A stretch of 64,000 nt of DNA from Massilia putida (lineage in GTDB: Bacteria > Pseudomonadota > Gammaproteobacteria > Burkholderiales > Burkholderiaceae_D). Shown in pieces: positions 9,001 to 19,057 of this stretch (its first letter is position 1; the number at the start of each line of letters is the position of its first letter). A model generated the notes under the pieces. The model saw only the letters and a list, made by a program, of their open reading frames with translations, searched no databases and was not told the origin of the DNA. Made by a program: the position numbers and the translations under genes. Location of the stretch: the NCBI RefSeq assembly GCF_001941825.1, contig NZ_CP019038.1, forward strand, positions 6,386,001-6,450,000, read 5' to 3'.

Positions 9001-9063
9001 ACGGCCGCGAAGATCGTCTCGCCGGTATTCATTGATCCTGAAGGGAAGCGTCAACATGTCTAA
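6025..9063 (+). CDS. soxA: Sarcosine oxidase, alpha subunit
   Basis: Large subunit, 1012 residues, binding NAD and tetrahydrofolate. Domains in order: an N-terminal Fer2_4-like domain (about 15-105, YRGCEGDTLASALLANG), a pyridine-nucleotide-disulfide-type dinucleotide-binding domain (VLVIGGGACGIWSALIAARAG at about 170), and a C-terminal GCV_T/aminomethyltransferase folate domain from about 620 (MDASTLGKIDIRGPDAREFL, then FSGELAYEVNVDA). The GTG start at 6025 overlaps the soxD stop and has GGAGG upstream; longer in-frame extensions run into soxD and are not credible. Its 3' end overlaps soxG by 8 bases. Confidence 0.95.
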   Translation: MNSHRINRPNSRIDRNKPVDFTFDGKAYRGCEGDTLASALLANGVRMIGRSFKYGRPRGIIGHGAEEPNALIQLERGPGTVPNLKATQVELYQGMNAFSTTGWPSLNLDVKSIMGRAARFMPAGFYYKTFMAPAKMWPLYEDVIRRAAGYGRAPVDPDPEFYDHLHHHPDVLVIGGGACGIWSALIAARAGLRVMLVDEQAEMGGWLLSDHNAVLDKCSSETWLKRTLAELDSLPNVTRLARTTAFAMHDGNLVQAVELLQDHIVPSARDALLPRQRMHKIRARHVVLATGAIERPLVFGNNDLPGVMTAAAGQTYLNRYAVRAGQRVLVLTSNDWAYGAAVDLAGAGAKVILCDTRAGGAIAGRADVARTAGIEVLKGHGIAQALGGRSVTGARLVKLDPRKDVAIGTGPRVDCDLLLSSGGLSPNVHLFCHNGSRPAWDENRLAFVAPAQGRPGIACVGAVVGEFDLQAAMAQTTNAVRAVCTQLGRKVAAQAPKIAGAKLPVDAAPARAIFRVPDGKREGHGAKAFVDFQNDVAASDIELAVRENYRSIEHVKRYTGLGFGTDQGKLSNVNGFAIAARALGKPIGEVGTTTYRPAYTPVAFGALAGSMVGDTFDPRRYAPAQQAHVKRGALFETVGQWMRPWYFPKPGEDMHAAVNREAVAARTSVAMMDASTLGKIDIRGPDAREFLNRVYSNAWSQLAPGKCRYGLMLDENGMVMDDGVTSCLGDQHFMMTTTTGGAARVLTWLEKWLQTEWPELKVYLTSVTDHWSTCAVVGPNSRAVLEKLCTDIDLSPEAFKYMDCRVGTVAGVPARVFRISFSGELAYEVNVDASYGHYMWETLMAAGQEFDITPYGTETMHVLRAEKGFIIVGQDTDGSVSPIDLGMGWAVSMKKPFSFLGKRSLARADTARSDRKQLVGLTTEDPNVVLAEGAQIVDGSAGRGQGGAQRSVGRVTSSYHSAFLGRSIALALIEGGLAKEGQVFHAWDGGAMTAAKIVSPVFIDPEGKRQHV

Positions 9064-9751
9064 CTCCAATCTGCAGTTTGCCGACGTCGTCGAACCGCAA
9101 GCGCGCGCGAAGGTCGCGTTCGCGCCCTACGCGCAAAGCCCCCTGCATGATTTCGGCCTGCCCGCCAAGGCGCGCCGCCCGGACGGCAGCTGCGGCGTGT
9201 GGATGAACGAATTGGCCCTGCTGGGCTACGTGATCGTGCGCGGCGACGCCCAGGACCCGGCTTTCGTGCGCGCCGTCAAGAGCGTGCTGGGCATCGCCTT
9301 GCCGACCGTCCCCGGCACCGTGACGCCGTTCGCGAACGGCGTCGCCCTGTGGCAGGCGCCGGACGAATGGCTGCTGGTGTGCGCCCGGTCGGCGCGCCAG
9401 GCCTGCATCGCCGGCCTGGAAGCGGCCCTGGCGGACATGCATGCCCAGGTCGTCGACAACTCGGGCGGCCTGACGATGGTCTACCTGACCGGCGCCCAGC
9501 AGGTCACGTTGCTGCGCCACGTCGGCGTGTACGACTTCGAGACCCTGGGGCCGGGGCGCCTGGCGAGCACCGTCTGCGGCAAGGCCACGATCACCGTGTT
9601 CCGCCACGACGACAAGGGCATCTTCCTGATCTTCCGCCGCAGCTTCGCCGACTACATCTGGCGCCTGCTGTCGAAAACCGCACGGCCGTATGGCCTCGGC
9701 ATCGCCGCGCTCGAGCACAGCACGGCACATCCGGTCCTGCGCCTGGTCTGA
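9056..9751 (+). CDS. soxG: Sarcosine oxidase, gamma subunit
   Basis: Gamma subunit, 231 residues, slightly longer than usual because of an N-terminal extension. It shows the GCV_T-related fold with GVWMNELALLGYVIVRG, WQAPDEWLLV and the closing FRRSFADYIWRLL. It starts inside the last codons of soxA (AAGGGAAG upstream), so all four sox genes are translationally coupled. It completes the tetramer that turns sarcosine, THF and O2 into glycine, methylene-THF and H2O2. Confidence 0.93.
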   Translation: MSNSNLQFADVVEPQARAKVAFAPYAQSPLHDFGLPAKARRPDGSCGVWMNELALLGYVIVRGDAQDPAFVRAVKSVLGIALPTVPGTVTPFANGVALWQAPDEWLLVCARSARQACIAGLEAALADMHAQVVDNSGGLTMVYLTGAQQVTLLRHVGVYDFETLGPGRLASTVCGKATITVFRHDDKGIFLIFRRSFADYIWRLLSKTARPYGLGIAALEHSTAHPVLRLV

Positions 9752-9762
9752 GGAGACACACC

Positions 9763-11139
9763 ATGCCATTCAGTGTATTCGACGTGTTCCGCATCGGCAT
9801 CGGCCCATCCAGCTCGCACACCGTGGGCCCGATGCTCGCCGTGAGCCGCTACCTGCAGGCGCTGCGCCCGCAACTGGCGGAAGTGGTGCGCGTCCGCACC
9901 GATCTGTACGGATCGCTGGCGCTGACCGGCGTCGGGCACCGCACCGACTTCGCCGTGCTGCTTGGCCTGTTGGGCGAACAGCCGCACCTGGTCGATCCGG
10001 CCGCCTCGCAACTGTACGTCGACCGTGTGCTGCGCGACGGGCGCCTGCTGCTGGGCGGCGTGCATGCGGTGCCGTTCGATGTCGCCACCGACCTGCTGTT
10101 CCACAAAAGCGAGACGCTGCCGCAGCATCCGAACGGCATGCGCCTCACCGCGTTCGACGACCGCGGCAACGTGCTGCTGGCCCGGTCGTATTTCTCGATC
10201 GGCGGCGGCGCCGTCAAGGACGAGGACGAAATCAACGTGCGCCATGCCGACGCCCACGCCGCGCACGAGGAGCCATGCCCGTTCGCCAGCGCCGCCGAGC
10301 TGCTGGCGTGGTGCGAACGGCGCCGCTGCAGCATCGCCGACGTCGTGCTGCACAACGAGTCGCGCTACCACGACCCGGCCGTCACGCGCGACCGCGTGCT
10401 GGAGATCTGGCACGTGATGCGCGATTGCGTCGAGCGCGGCTTGCAGACCGAGGGCGTGCTGCCCGGCGGCCTGAACCTGAAGCGCCGCGCGCCCGGCCTG
10501 TACCGCCAGGCCATGCACGGCGCCGACGGCAAGCTGCCCGCCGATTTCGCGATCATGGACACGCTGTCCGCGTTCGCGATCGCGGTCAACGAAGAGAACG
10601 CGTCCGGCGGCCGCGTCGTGACGGCGCCCACCAACGGGTCGGCCGGCGTGATCCCGGCGGTGCTGAGCTACTACACGCGTTCCCACCCGCGGGCCGGCGA
10701 CGCGGCCGTGCTGACCTTCCTGCTCACGGCGGCCGGCATCGGCATGCTCTACAAGCGCAATGCGTCGATCTCGGCGGCCGAGATGGGCTGCCAGGGCGAG
10801 ATCGGCGTGTCGGCCTCGATGGCGGCGGCCGGCCTGGCGGCCGTCATGGGCGGCACGCCGGAACAGGTCGAGAACGCGGCCGAGATCGCGATGGAGCACT
10901 TCCTCGGCATGACCTGCGATCCGCTGAACGGCCTGGTGCAGGTGCCCTGCATCGAGCGCAACAGCATGGGCGCGATCAAGGCCGTCAACGCGGCGCGCAT
11001 GGCGCTGATGAGCGACGGCAGCCACATCGTCTCGCTCGACCAGGTCATCGAAACGATGCGCCAGACCGGCGTCGACATGCAAGTGAATTACAAGGAAACC
11101 TCGCTCGGCGGCCTCGCCGTCAACGTCGTCAGCTGCTGA
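9763..11139 (+). CDS. sdaA: L-serine ammonia-lyase (iron-sulfur dependent)
   Basis: Deaminates L-serine to pyruvate, the exit from the betaine pathway. 458 residues, single-chain type: beta domain first ([19 protein letters not shown] at residues 4-25), alpha domain after about 180. Cluster cysteines are visible in [13 protein letters not shown] (about 340), [10 protein letters not shown] (about 385) and VQVPCIERN (about 396). AGGAGA stands 7 to 8 bases before the ATG. It sits 11 bases after soxG and 19 before glyA, so it belongs to the same transcript; the pairing with glyA shows that glycine is routed through serine to pyruvate. Confidence 0.95.
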   Translation: MPFSVFDVFRIGIGPSSSHTVGPMLAVSRYLQALRPQLAEVVRVRTDLYGSLALTGVGHRTDFAVLLGLLGEQPHLVDPAASQLYVDRVLRDGRLLLGGVHAVPFDVATDLLFHKSETLPQHPNGMRLTAFDDRGNVLLARSYFSIGGGAVKDEDEINVRHADAHAAHEEPCPFASAAELLAWCERRRCSIADVVLHNESRYHDPAVTRDRVLEIWHVMRDCVERGLQTEGVLPGGLNLKRRAPGLYRQAMHGADGKLPADFAIMDTLSAFAIAVNEENASGGRVVTAPTNGSAGVIPAVLSYYTRSHPRAGDAAVLTFLLTAAGIGMLYKRNASISAAEMGCQGEIGVSASMAAAGLAAVMGGTPEQVENAAEIAMEHFLGMTCDPLNGLVQVPCIERNSMGAIKAVNAARMALMSDGSHIVSLDQVIETMRQTGVDMQVNYKETSLGGLAVNVVSC

Positions 11140-11158
11140 GCCCAACAACGGAGACACC

Positions 11159-12430
<1,272 letters not shown>

Positions 12431-12456
12431 TAACACCATCGACAGGAGGAGAAGAC

Positions 12457-13428
12457 ATGAGCAAACTGCACGACGAGTCGGTGGTCATCGACGGCCTGAT
12501 CATCGCCAAATGGGACAAGGAGATCTTCGAGGACATGCGGCGCGGCGGCCTCACGGCGGCCAACTGCACGGTCTCGGTGTGGGAAGGCTTCAACGACACG
12601 GTCGCGAACATCGCCGACATGAAGAAGCTGATCCGCGAGAACAATGAGATGGTGTCGCTGGTGCGCAGCACCGAGGACATCCTGGACGCCAAGCGCAAGG
12701 GCAAGACCGGCATCATCCTCGGCTTCCAGAACGCCCACGCGTTCGAGGACAATCTGGGCTACATCGAGGCGTTCGCCGACATGGGCGTCCGCGTGGTCCA
12801 GCTGTGCTACAACACGCAGAACCTCGTCGGCACCGGCTGCTACGAGCGCGACGGCGGCCTGTCCGGCTTCGGCCGCGAGGTCATCGCCGAGATGAATCGC
12901 GTCGGTATCATGGTCGACCTGTCGCACGTCGGCGGCGCCACGTCGGAAGAGGCGATCCTCGCGTCCACGAAGCCGGTGTGCTATTCGCACTGCCTGCCGT
13001 CGGGCCTCAAGGAACACCCGCGCAACAAGAGCGACGAGCAGCTGCGCTTCATCGCTGACCGCGGCGGCTTCATCGGCGTGACCATGTTCCCGCCTTTCCT
13101 CAAGCGCGGCATCGAAGCGACCGTGGACGATTACGTCGAGGCGATCGACTATGTCATCAACCTGGTGGGCGAGGATTGCGTCGGCATCGGCACCGACTTC
13201 ACCCAGGGCTACGACAAGGGCTTCTTCGACTGGATCACCCACGACAAGGGCCGCCACCGCCGGCTGACCAATTTCGGCCGGATCATCAACCCGGAAGGCA
13301 TCCGCACCATCGGCGAATTCCCGAACCTGACCGCCGCCATGGAGCGCGCCGGCTGGACGGAGTCGCGCATCCGCAAGGTGATGGGCGGGAACTGGGTCAA
13401 CACGTTCCGCGAAGTCTGGGGCGCTTGA
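12457..13428 (+). CDS. Membrane-dipeptidase-family (M19) protein of betaine clusters
   Basis: 323-residue amidohydrolase-fold protein of the renal dipeptidase family (peptidase M19). Metal-site-like pieces include VVIDGLI near the N-terminus, MVDLSHVGG and PVCYSHCLP (His ligands), and GIGTDFTQGYD near the C-terminus. In Pseudomonas a homologue (PA5396) lies beside the dgcA and dgcB genes and is induced by betaine, but its reaction is not established. GGAGGAG precedes the ATG at 12457. Same-strand neighbours on both sides suggest a shared transcript with glyA and dgcA. Confidence 0.8.
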   Translation: MSKLHDESVVIDGLIIAKWDKEIFEDMRRGGLTAANCTVSVWEGFNDTVANIADMKKLIRENNEMVSLVRSTEDILDAKRKGKTGIILGFQNAHAFEDNLGYIEAFADMGVRVVQLCYNTQNLVGTGCYERDGGLSGFGREVIAEMNRVGIMVDLSHVGGATSEEAILASTKPVCYSHCLPSGLKEHPRNKSDEQLRFIADRGGFIGVTMFPPFLKRGIEATVDDYVEAIDYVINLVGEDCVGIGTDFTQGYDKGFFDWITHDKGRHRRLTNFGRIINPEGIRTIGEFPNLTAAMERAGWTESRIRKVMGGNWVNTFREVWGA

Positions 13429-13471
13429 ACGCCTCTGCTGTCATTAAAGAATCCACTGAAAGGTTTTGCCG

Positions 13472-13993
13472 ATGAAGCCCCAACTTCCGATCGACGTCAA
13501 CGAGGAAACCGGCGTCTGGACCACCGACGGCCTGCCGATGTTGTACGTGCCGCGCCACTTCTTCACCAATAACCATCTCGCCATCGAAGCGGCCCTCGGG
13601 CGCGATCGCTATGCGGACCAGTTGTACGATGCGGGCTACAAGTCGGCGTATTTCTGGTGCGCGAAAGAAGCCGCGACGCACGAGCTGTCCGGGATGGACG
13701 TGTACGAACACTACCTGAAGCGCCTGTCGCAGCGCGGCTGGGGCCTGTTCGCCTTCGAGTCGGCCGATGCCGACACGGGCCACGCCCGCATCACCCTGCA
13801 CAACTCGTCGTTCGTGCTGGCCCAGCCCGAGGCGCACGACAAGCTGTGCTACATGTTCGCCGGCTGGTTCGCCGGCGCCATGGACTGGGTGGGCAAGGAC
13901 ACCGGCCGCGATTACGTCACCACCAGCCGCGAGGCGCATTGCGCGGCCGAGGAAGGCCACGACCACTGCGTCTTCATCGTCGAACCGAAATAA
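13472..13993 (+). CDS. V4R-like small protein of dimethylglycine clusters (DUF5943-type)
   Basis: 173-residue protein matching the small conserved gene found directly upstream of dgcA in Pseudomonas (PA5397-like). The C-terminal half resembles the V4R (4-vinyl reductase) small-molecule-binding fold: FAGWFAGAMDWV, then HCAAEEGHDHCVFIVEP with two Cys and several His that could bind a metal or thiol ligand. No signal peptide or membrane helix. Conserved placement between the M19 protein and dgcA argues for a role in demethylation, perhaps substrate or folate handling, but none is proven. The ATG at 13472 follows AAAGG at a spacing of 8. Confidence 0.7.
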   Translation: MKPQLPIDVNEETGVWTTDGLPMLYVPRHFFTNNHLAIEAALGRDRYADQLYDAGYKSAYFWCAKEAATHELSGMDVYEHYLKRLSQRGWGLFAFESADADTGHARITLHNSSFVLAQPEAHDKLCYMFAGWFAGAMDWVGKDTGRDYVTTSREAHCAAEEGHDHCVFIVEPK

Positions 13994-14002
13994 GAGGCCA
14001 GC

Positions 14003-16063
14003 ATGCGTTACCCGAACCTGTTCGCGCCGCTCACCATCAACAAGCTGACGATCCGCAACCGCATCGTCAGCACCGCCCACGCCGAGGTGTACGCGGAAAA
14101 CGGCGTGCCGGGCGAGCGCTATATCCGTTATTACGAAGAGAAGGCGAAGGGCGGCGTCGGCCTGTGCATCTGCGGCGGCTCGAGCCCGGTGTCGATCGAC
14201 AGCCCGCAAGGCTGGTGGAAGTCGGTCGACCTGTCGAACGACCGCGTGATCGAGCCGCTGGCGCGCCTGGCCGCGACGATGCACAAGCACGGCGCCAAGA
14301 TCATGATCCAGGCGACGCACATGGGGCGTCGTTCGAACTACCACGGCGAGCACTGGCCGCACCTGCTCACGCCGTCGGGCGTGCGCGAACCGGTCCACCG
14401 CGGCAACGCCAAGACCATCGAGCTGCACGAGATCCGCCGCATCGTCGGCGACTTCGCCGCCGCCGCGAAGCGCGTCAAGGCGGCCGGCATGGACGGCATC
14501 GAGATCTCGGCCGCCCACCAGCACCTGATCGACCAGTTCTGGAGCCTGCGCACCAACAAGCGCACCGACGAATACGGCGGCTCGCTCGCCAACCGCATGC
14601 GCTTCGGCGTCGAAGTGTTGACGGCCGTGCGCGACGCGGTGGGACCGGACTTCGTCGTCGGCCTGCGCATGTGCGGCGACGAATTCCACGAGGACGGCCT
14701 CTCCCACGAGGTGCTGAAGGAGATCGCGGTCGCGATGGAGAAGACGGGGCTGATCGACTACATCAGCATCGTCGGCTCCGGCGCCGACACGCACAACACG
14801 CTGGTCAACTGCATGCCGCCGATGGCCTTGCCGCCGGAGCCGTTCGTGCACCTGGCCGCCGGCATCAAGTCGGTCCTTACCCTGCCGGTGATGCACGCGC
14901 AAAGCATCCGCGACCCCGTCCAGGCCGAGCGCATCCTGGCCAACGGCATGTGCGACCTGGTCGGCATGACGCGGGCCCACATGGCGGACCCGCACCTCGT
15001 CATCAAGATCCGCGACGGCAAGGAAGACCAGATCAAGCAGTGCGTCGGCGCCAACTACTGCATCGACCGCCAGTACAACGGCCTGGACGTGCTGTGCATC
15101 CAGAACGCGGCGACCAGCCGCGAACAGACGATGCCGCACACGATCGAGAAGTCGCGCGGGCCGAAGCGCAAGGTGGTCGTCGTCGGCGCCGGGCCGGCCG
15201 GCCTCGAGGCGGCGCGGGTGGCGCGCGAGCGCGGCCACGACGTCGTGCTGTTCGAGAAGAACGAGCAGGTGGGCGGCCAGGTGCTGCTGGCCGCGAAGGC
15301 GCCGCAGCGCGAGCAGATGGCGGGCATCGTGCGCTGGTTCGACATGGAGACCAAGCGTCTCGGCGTCGACCGCCGCCTCGGTACCGCGGCCACCATCGGC
15401 GCCATCATGGCCGAGAAGCCGGACATCGTCGTCATGGCCACGGGCGGAAACAGCCACACGGGCGAGAACCCGAACTGGCACGTGGCCGACGGCCTGGCCG
15501 TGAGCAGCTGGGACATCCTGTCCGGCAAGGTCGCGCCGGGCAAGAACGTGCTCGTGTACGACGGCATCAGCGCCCACGCTGGCGCCGGCACGGCCGACTT
15601 CATCGCCAGCCGCGGCAACGTCGTCGAGATCGTGACGCCGGACGTGAAGGTGGGCGACGACGTGGGCGGCACCACGTTCCCGATCTTCTACCGCCGCATG
15701 TATTCGCAGGGCGTCGTGATGACGCCGAACTACTGGCTGGATTCGGTGACGCGCGAGGGCGACAAGCTGATCGCCACGATCCGCAACGAGTACACCGAGG
15801 AGCTGGAAGAGCGCGAAGTCGACCAGGTCGTGATCGAAAACGGCATCACGCCGAACGACGGCCTGTATTGGGAACTGAAGGAGCGGTCGCTGAACCGCGG
15901 CGAGACCGACGTGCACAAGCTGTTCGCCGCCGAGCCGCAGCCGCGCCTGGACCAGGAGATCGGGCCGGGCGACTTCCTGCTGTTCCGCGTGGGCGATTGC
16001 GTCTCGATGCACAACATCCACGCCGCGATCTACGATTCTCTGCGCCTGTGCAAGGACTTCTGA
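14003..16063 (+). CDS. dgcA: Dimethylglycine demethylase subunit DgcA (OYE-like flavoprotein)
   Basis: 686-residue flavin/iron-sulfur enzyme required with DgcB to turn dimethylglycine into sarcosine. N-terminal old-yellow-enzyme TIM barrel (residues 1-335, NRIVSTAHAEVYAENG, MDGIEISAAHQHLIDQFWS), then a cluster region, then an FAD/NAD(P)-binding half starting at KVVVVGAGPAGLEAARVARE (about 390). In the cluster motif CVGANYCIDRQYNG, with a further Cys in VLCIQN, the second of the four cysteines known from trimethylamine dehydrogenase is Ala, so the 4Fe-4S cluster has three visible Cys ligands. The DgcB stop-to-start spacing of 1 base shows tight coupling. Confidence 0.9.
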   Translation: MRYPNLFAPLTINKLTIRNRIVSTAHAEVYAENGVPGERYIRYYEEKAKGGVGLCICGGSSPVSIDSPQGWWKSVDLSNDRVIEPLARLAATMHKHGAKIMIQATHMGRRSNYHGEHWPHLLTPSGVREPVHRGNAKTIELHEIRRIVGDFAAAAKRVKAAGMDGIEISAAHQHLIDQFWSLRTNKRTDEYGGSLANRMRFGVEVLTAVRDAVGPDFVVGLRMCGDEFHEDGLSHEVLKEIAVAMEKTGLIDYISIVGSGADTHNTLVNCMPPMALPPEPFVHLAAGIKSVLTLPVMHAQSIRDPVQAERILANGMCDLVGMTRAHMADPHLVIKIRDGKEDQIKQCVGANYCIDRQYNGLDVLCIQNAATSREQTMPHTIEKSRGPKRKVVVVGAGPAGLEAARVARERGHDVVLFEKNEQVGGQVLLAAKAPQREQMAGIVRWFDMETKRLGVDRRLGTAATIGAIMAEKPDIVVMATGGNSHTGENPNWHVADGLAVSSWDILSGKVAPGKNVLVYDGISAHAGAGTADFIASRGNVVEIVTPDVKVGDDVGGTTFPIFYRRMYSQGVVMTPNYWLDSVTREGDKLIATIRNEYTEELEEREVDQVVIENGITPNDGLYWELKERSLNRGETDVHKLFAAEPQPRLDQEIGPGDFLLFRVGDCVSMHNIHAAIYDSLRLCKDF

Positions 16064-16064
16064 C

Positions 16065-17933
16065 ATGTTCGCCAACATCCTCACCATCTCGTTCTGGGCC
16101 AGCATGGCGCTGATGCTGCTTGGGCTGGCACAACGCGCCCGGCTGTGGAGCAACGGCCGCGCCCAACCGGTCGCGCTAGCCAAGCTGTTCGCGATCCCGA
16201 AGCGTTATTTCGTCGACCTGCACCACGTGGTGGCGCGCGAGCCGTTCATCGCCCGCACCCACGTGGCGGTGGCCGGCGGCGCCATCCTGGCCATGCTCGT
16301 CATCGGCATCAACTACGGGCTGGCGCTGTACTCGCCCGTGCTCGACCGGGTGCTGTTGGGCGCGTCGTGCCTGATGCTGGCCGGCGCCGCCATGGTCGCG
16401 TGGCGCCGTCTCGCGCCGCCGGCGCGGCTGTCGCGCGGGCCGTGGATGCGCCTGCCGTTCACCCTGGCCGCGTTCGCGCTCGGCGCCGCGCTGGCCGCCT
16501 GGTACGCGCCGCAGGGCGCGCAGGCGCCGGCGCTGCTGGCCATCGTCCTGCTCGCGCTGGGGGCCGCCGAGCTGGCGCTGGGCATCGGCATGGGCGGCCC
16601 GATGAAGCATGCCGTCGCCGGCCTGCTCAATCTGGCCTTCCACCCGCGCCAGCAGCGCTTCGAGGGCAAGCGGTCGACCGACCTGCGCCCGCTGAACCTG
16701 GAAGGCGGCGACTTCGGCGTGGCCAAGCCGGCCGATTTCGCCTGGAACCGCCTGCTGCAGTTCGACGCCTGCGTCCAGTGCGGCAAATGCGAGGCCGCGT
16801 GCCCGGCGCTGGCCGCGGGGCAGCCGCTCAATCCGAAAAAACTCATCCAGGACATGGTCGTCGGCCTGTCCGGCAAGACGGACGCCGGCTATGCGGGCAC
16901 GCCGTATCCCGGCAAGCCGGTCGGCAAGCATGGCGGCGCGCCGCAGCAGCCGATCTTCCCCGGCCTGCTCGACGCCGACACGGTCTGGTCGTGCACGACA
17001 TGCCGCGCCTGCGTGCAGGAGTGCCCGATGCTGATCGAGCACGTGGACGCCGTCGTCGACATGCGGCGCTCGCTGACGCTGGTCGACGGCGCCGTCCCCG
17101 GCAAGGGCGCGCAGGCGCTGGACAACCTGCGCCACACGCAGACCGTGGGCGGCTTCCCGCGCGCCGTGCGCTACCACTGGGCCGTCGACCTCGACGTGCC
17201 CGTGCTCGGCCCGGGCGACCGCACGGACTATCTGCTGATCGCGGGCGAGGGGGCGTTCGACATGCGCTACCAGCGCGCGCTGCGGGCGCTGGTGAAAGTG
17301 CTGAAGCATGCGAAGGTCGATTTCGCCGTGCTGGGCGAGGCGGAAATCGACAGCGGCGACCTGGCGCGCCGCCTCGGCGACGAAGCGGGTTTCCAGCAGC
17401 TGGCGCGCGCCAATATCGCCACGCTCGGCAAGCTGCACTTCAAGCACATCGTCACGCCCGACCCGCACGTGTTCCATTGCATGAAGAACGAGTACCCGGC
17501 GCTGGGCGGCCGCTACGACGTCGTGCACCACAGCGGCTTGATCGCGAAGCTGTTCAGGGAAGGCCGCATGCGCCTGAAGGGCGAGGCGCTGGAAGCGCCG
17601 CTGACCTACCACGACCCGTGCTATCTGGGCCGCTACAACGGCGAGCTCGACGCGCCGCGCGACGTGCTGGCCGCGCTGGGAATCGCCGTGCGCGAGATGG
17701 AGCGGTCGCGCGAACGCGGACGCTGCTGCGGCGGCGGGGGCGGGGCGCCGTTCACCGACATCCCGGGCACCACGCGCATCCCGGACATCCGCATCGTCGA
17801 TGCGCGCACGATCGGCGCGGAGGTGGTGGCCGTCGCGTGCCCGAACTGCACCGCGATGCTGGAAGGCGTCGTCGGGCCGCGTCCCGAAGTCATGGAACTT
17901 GCTGAGCTGGTTGCCCAGCGCTTGGGAGATTAA
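16065..17933 (+). CDS. dgcB: Dimethylglycine demethylase subunit DgcB (membrane Fe-S electron carrier)
   Basis: 622-residue membrane protein that takes electrons from DgcA. N-terminal part with about five transmembrane helices (residues 1-190), then a double 4Fe-4S ferredoxin domain (CVQCGKCEAACPALAAGQPL at about 237 and CTTCRACVQECPMLIEH at about 310), and a C-terminal pair of CCG domains (YHDPCYLGRYNG, then RCCGGGGGAPF), as in heterodisulfide-reductase-like subunits. It starts one base after the dgcA stop and abuts the ETF alpha gene, which it may use as partner or acceptor. Confidence 0.9.
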   Translation: MFANILTISFWASMALMLLGLAQRARLWSNGRAQPVALAKLFAIPKRYFVDLHHVVAREPFIARTHVAVAGGAILAMLVIGINYGLALYSPVLDRVLLGASCLMLAGAAMVAWRRLAPPARLSRGPWMRLPFTLAAFALGAALAAWYAPQGAQAPALLAIVLLALGAAELALGIGMGGPMKHAVAGLLNLAFHPRQQRFEGKRSTDLRPLNLEGGDFGVAKPADFAWNRLLQFDACVQCGKCEAACPALAAGQPLNPKKLIQDMVVGLSGKTDAGYAGTPYPGKPVGKHGGAPQQPIFPGLLDADTVWSCTTCRACVQECPMLIEHVDAVVDMRRSLTLVDGAVPGKGAQALDNLRHTQTVGGFPRAVRYHWAVDLDVPVLGPGDRTDYLLIAGEGAFDMRYQRALRALVKVLKHAKVDFAVLGEAEIDSGDLARRLGDEAGFQQLARANIATLGKLHFKHIVTPDPHVFHCMKNEYPALGGRYDVVHHSGLIAKLFREGRMRLKGEALEAPLTYHDPCYLGRYNGELDAPRDVLAALGIAVREMERSRERGRCCGGGGGAPFTDIPGTTRIPDIRIVDARTIGAEVVAVACPNCTAMLEGVVGPRPEVMELAELVAQRLGD

Positions 17934-19040
17934 ATGGAACGTCGTCAATCAACCGCGCGCCGGGTCAATCCGCGCCGCCCGTACGTCATCTCGGCCCGTG
18001 GCCTGAAGCGCATCATCCTCGGCGCGGAGGAGGGCTCGCGCGACCTGCTGCTGTCGCACCACGCCGCCGCGCGCAAGCAGCTGCGCACCACGCAGCCGTT
18101 CGAGCGGCATATGCTCGTGCTGGTGCACACCGACCGCGGCATGCTCGACGAGCATGCGCGCCAGGCGATCGCCGCGGCCGCACTGCTGGCCGACGGCGTC
18201 ACCGGCGTCGTCGTGGCCGTGCTGGGCGGCACCACGGCCGACCTGGGGGCTTGCGGCGCCGACGCGGTGATCAATCTGCCGCAGCTGGACGCGATGCGCT
18301 TCTGCCCCGAACAGACGCTGGCGCTGGCGCAGCAGTTGATCGCGCGCTACCAGCCGGTCCACATCTTCCTACCGGACCGCAGCGCCGACGGCGACCTGGG
18401 ACGGCGCCTGGCCGCGCGCACCGGCCGCACCATCGCCACCGACGTCGTCGAGCTGGATGCGAGCGGCGCCTGCCGCCTGGTGCCGGGCGGGCGCTTCGCA
18501 CGCTGCGCGCTGCCGCAGGTCATGCTGCTGGCGCGCCACGCGGCGGATGCCGACCTGCCGTTCATCGGCCACGGCACGATCGAGGAAGTGGACATTCCCG
18601 CGGCGTTGCAGCCGGGCGTGCGCGACCTGGGCCTGGAAACGAGCAGCCCGGATCAGATCGGGCTGGAAGAGGCGGACTTCATCCTCTCGGGCGGCAACGG
18701 CATGCGCGACATGGACACGTTCGGCGCGCTGGCCAAGGCGCTGGGCGCCGCGACCGGCGCGTCGCGGGTGGCCGTGGACGACGGCCGCTTCCCGCGCGCC
18801 AAGCAGATCGGCGCGACCGGCAAGACCGTGCAGGCCAGCGCCTATCTCGCCCTCGGCATCTCGGGCGCGGTGCAGCACCTGCAGGGCATCAAGGACTGCC
18901 GCCACGTCATCGCGGTGAATCTCGACGACAGCGCCCCGATCGTCAAGCGCGCCAACCTCACGCTGGTCGAGGATGCGCAGGCGCTGATGGGGGCCCTGCT
19001 GCGGCAGGTGGAAGCGGCGCGCGCGGCCGCCGCGGCATAA
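17934..19040 (+). CDS. Electron transfer flavoprotein alpha-like subunit (dimethylglycine demethylation)
   Basis: 368-residue ETF alpha homologue. The C-terminal FAD domain is clear: VAVDDGRFPRAKQIGATGKT, then LALGISGAVQHLQGIKDC and VIAVNLDDSAPI. The N-terminus carries an extra 70 residues rich in Arg (RRQSTARRVNPRRPY) ahead of the AANH-like domain, a feature of the ETF alpha proteins linked to dgcAB. The start codon follows the dgcB stop directly (TAA then ATG), so translation is coupled. It forms a heterodimer with the next gene product and is a dedicated copy, separate from the general ETF. Confidence 0.88.
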   Translation: MERRQSTARRVNPRRPYVISARGLKRIILGAEEGSRDLLLSHHAAARKQLRTTQPFERHMLVLVHTDRGMLDEHARQAIAAAALLADGVTGVVVAVLGGTTADLGACGADAVINLPQLDAMRFCPEQTLALAQQLIARYQPVHIFLPDRSADGDLGRRLAARTGRTIATDVVELDASGACRLVPGGRFARCALPQVMLLARHAADADLPFIGHGTIEEVDIPAALQPGVRDLGLETSSPDQIGLEEADFILSGGNGMRDMDTFGALAKALGAATGASRVAVDDGRFPRAKQIGATGKTVQASAYLALGISGAVQHLQGIKDCRHVIAVNLDDSAPIVKRANLTLVEDAQALMGALLRQVEAARAAAAA

Positions 19041-19057
19041 CGAAGGAAAGGGAAACC

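Noticed and set aside
6007..9069. 1020-residue open frame on the minus strand opposite soxA
   Set aside because: Antisense shadow caused by high third-position GC; low-complexity Arg/Ala/Val composition, no family similarity, and soxA on the other strand is fully supported.
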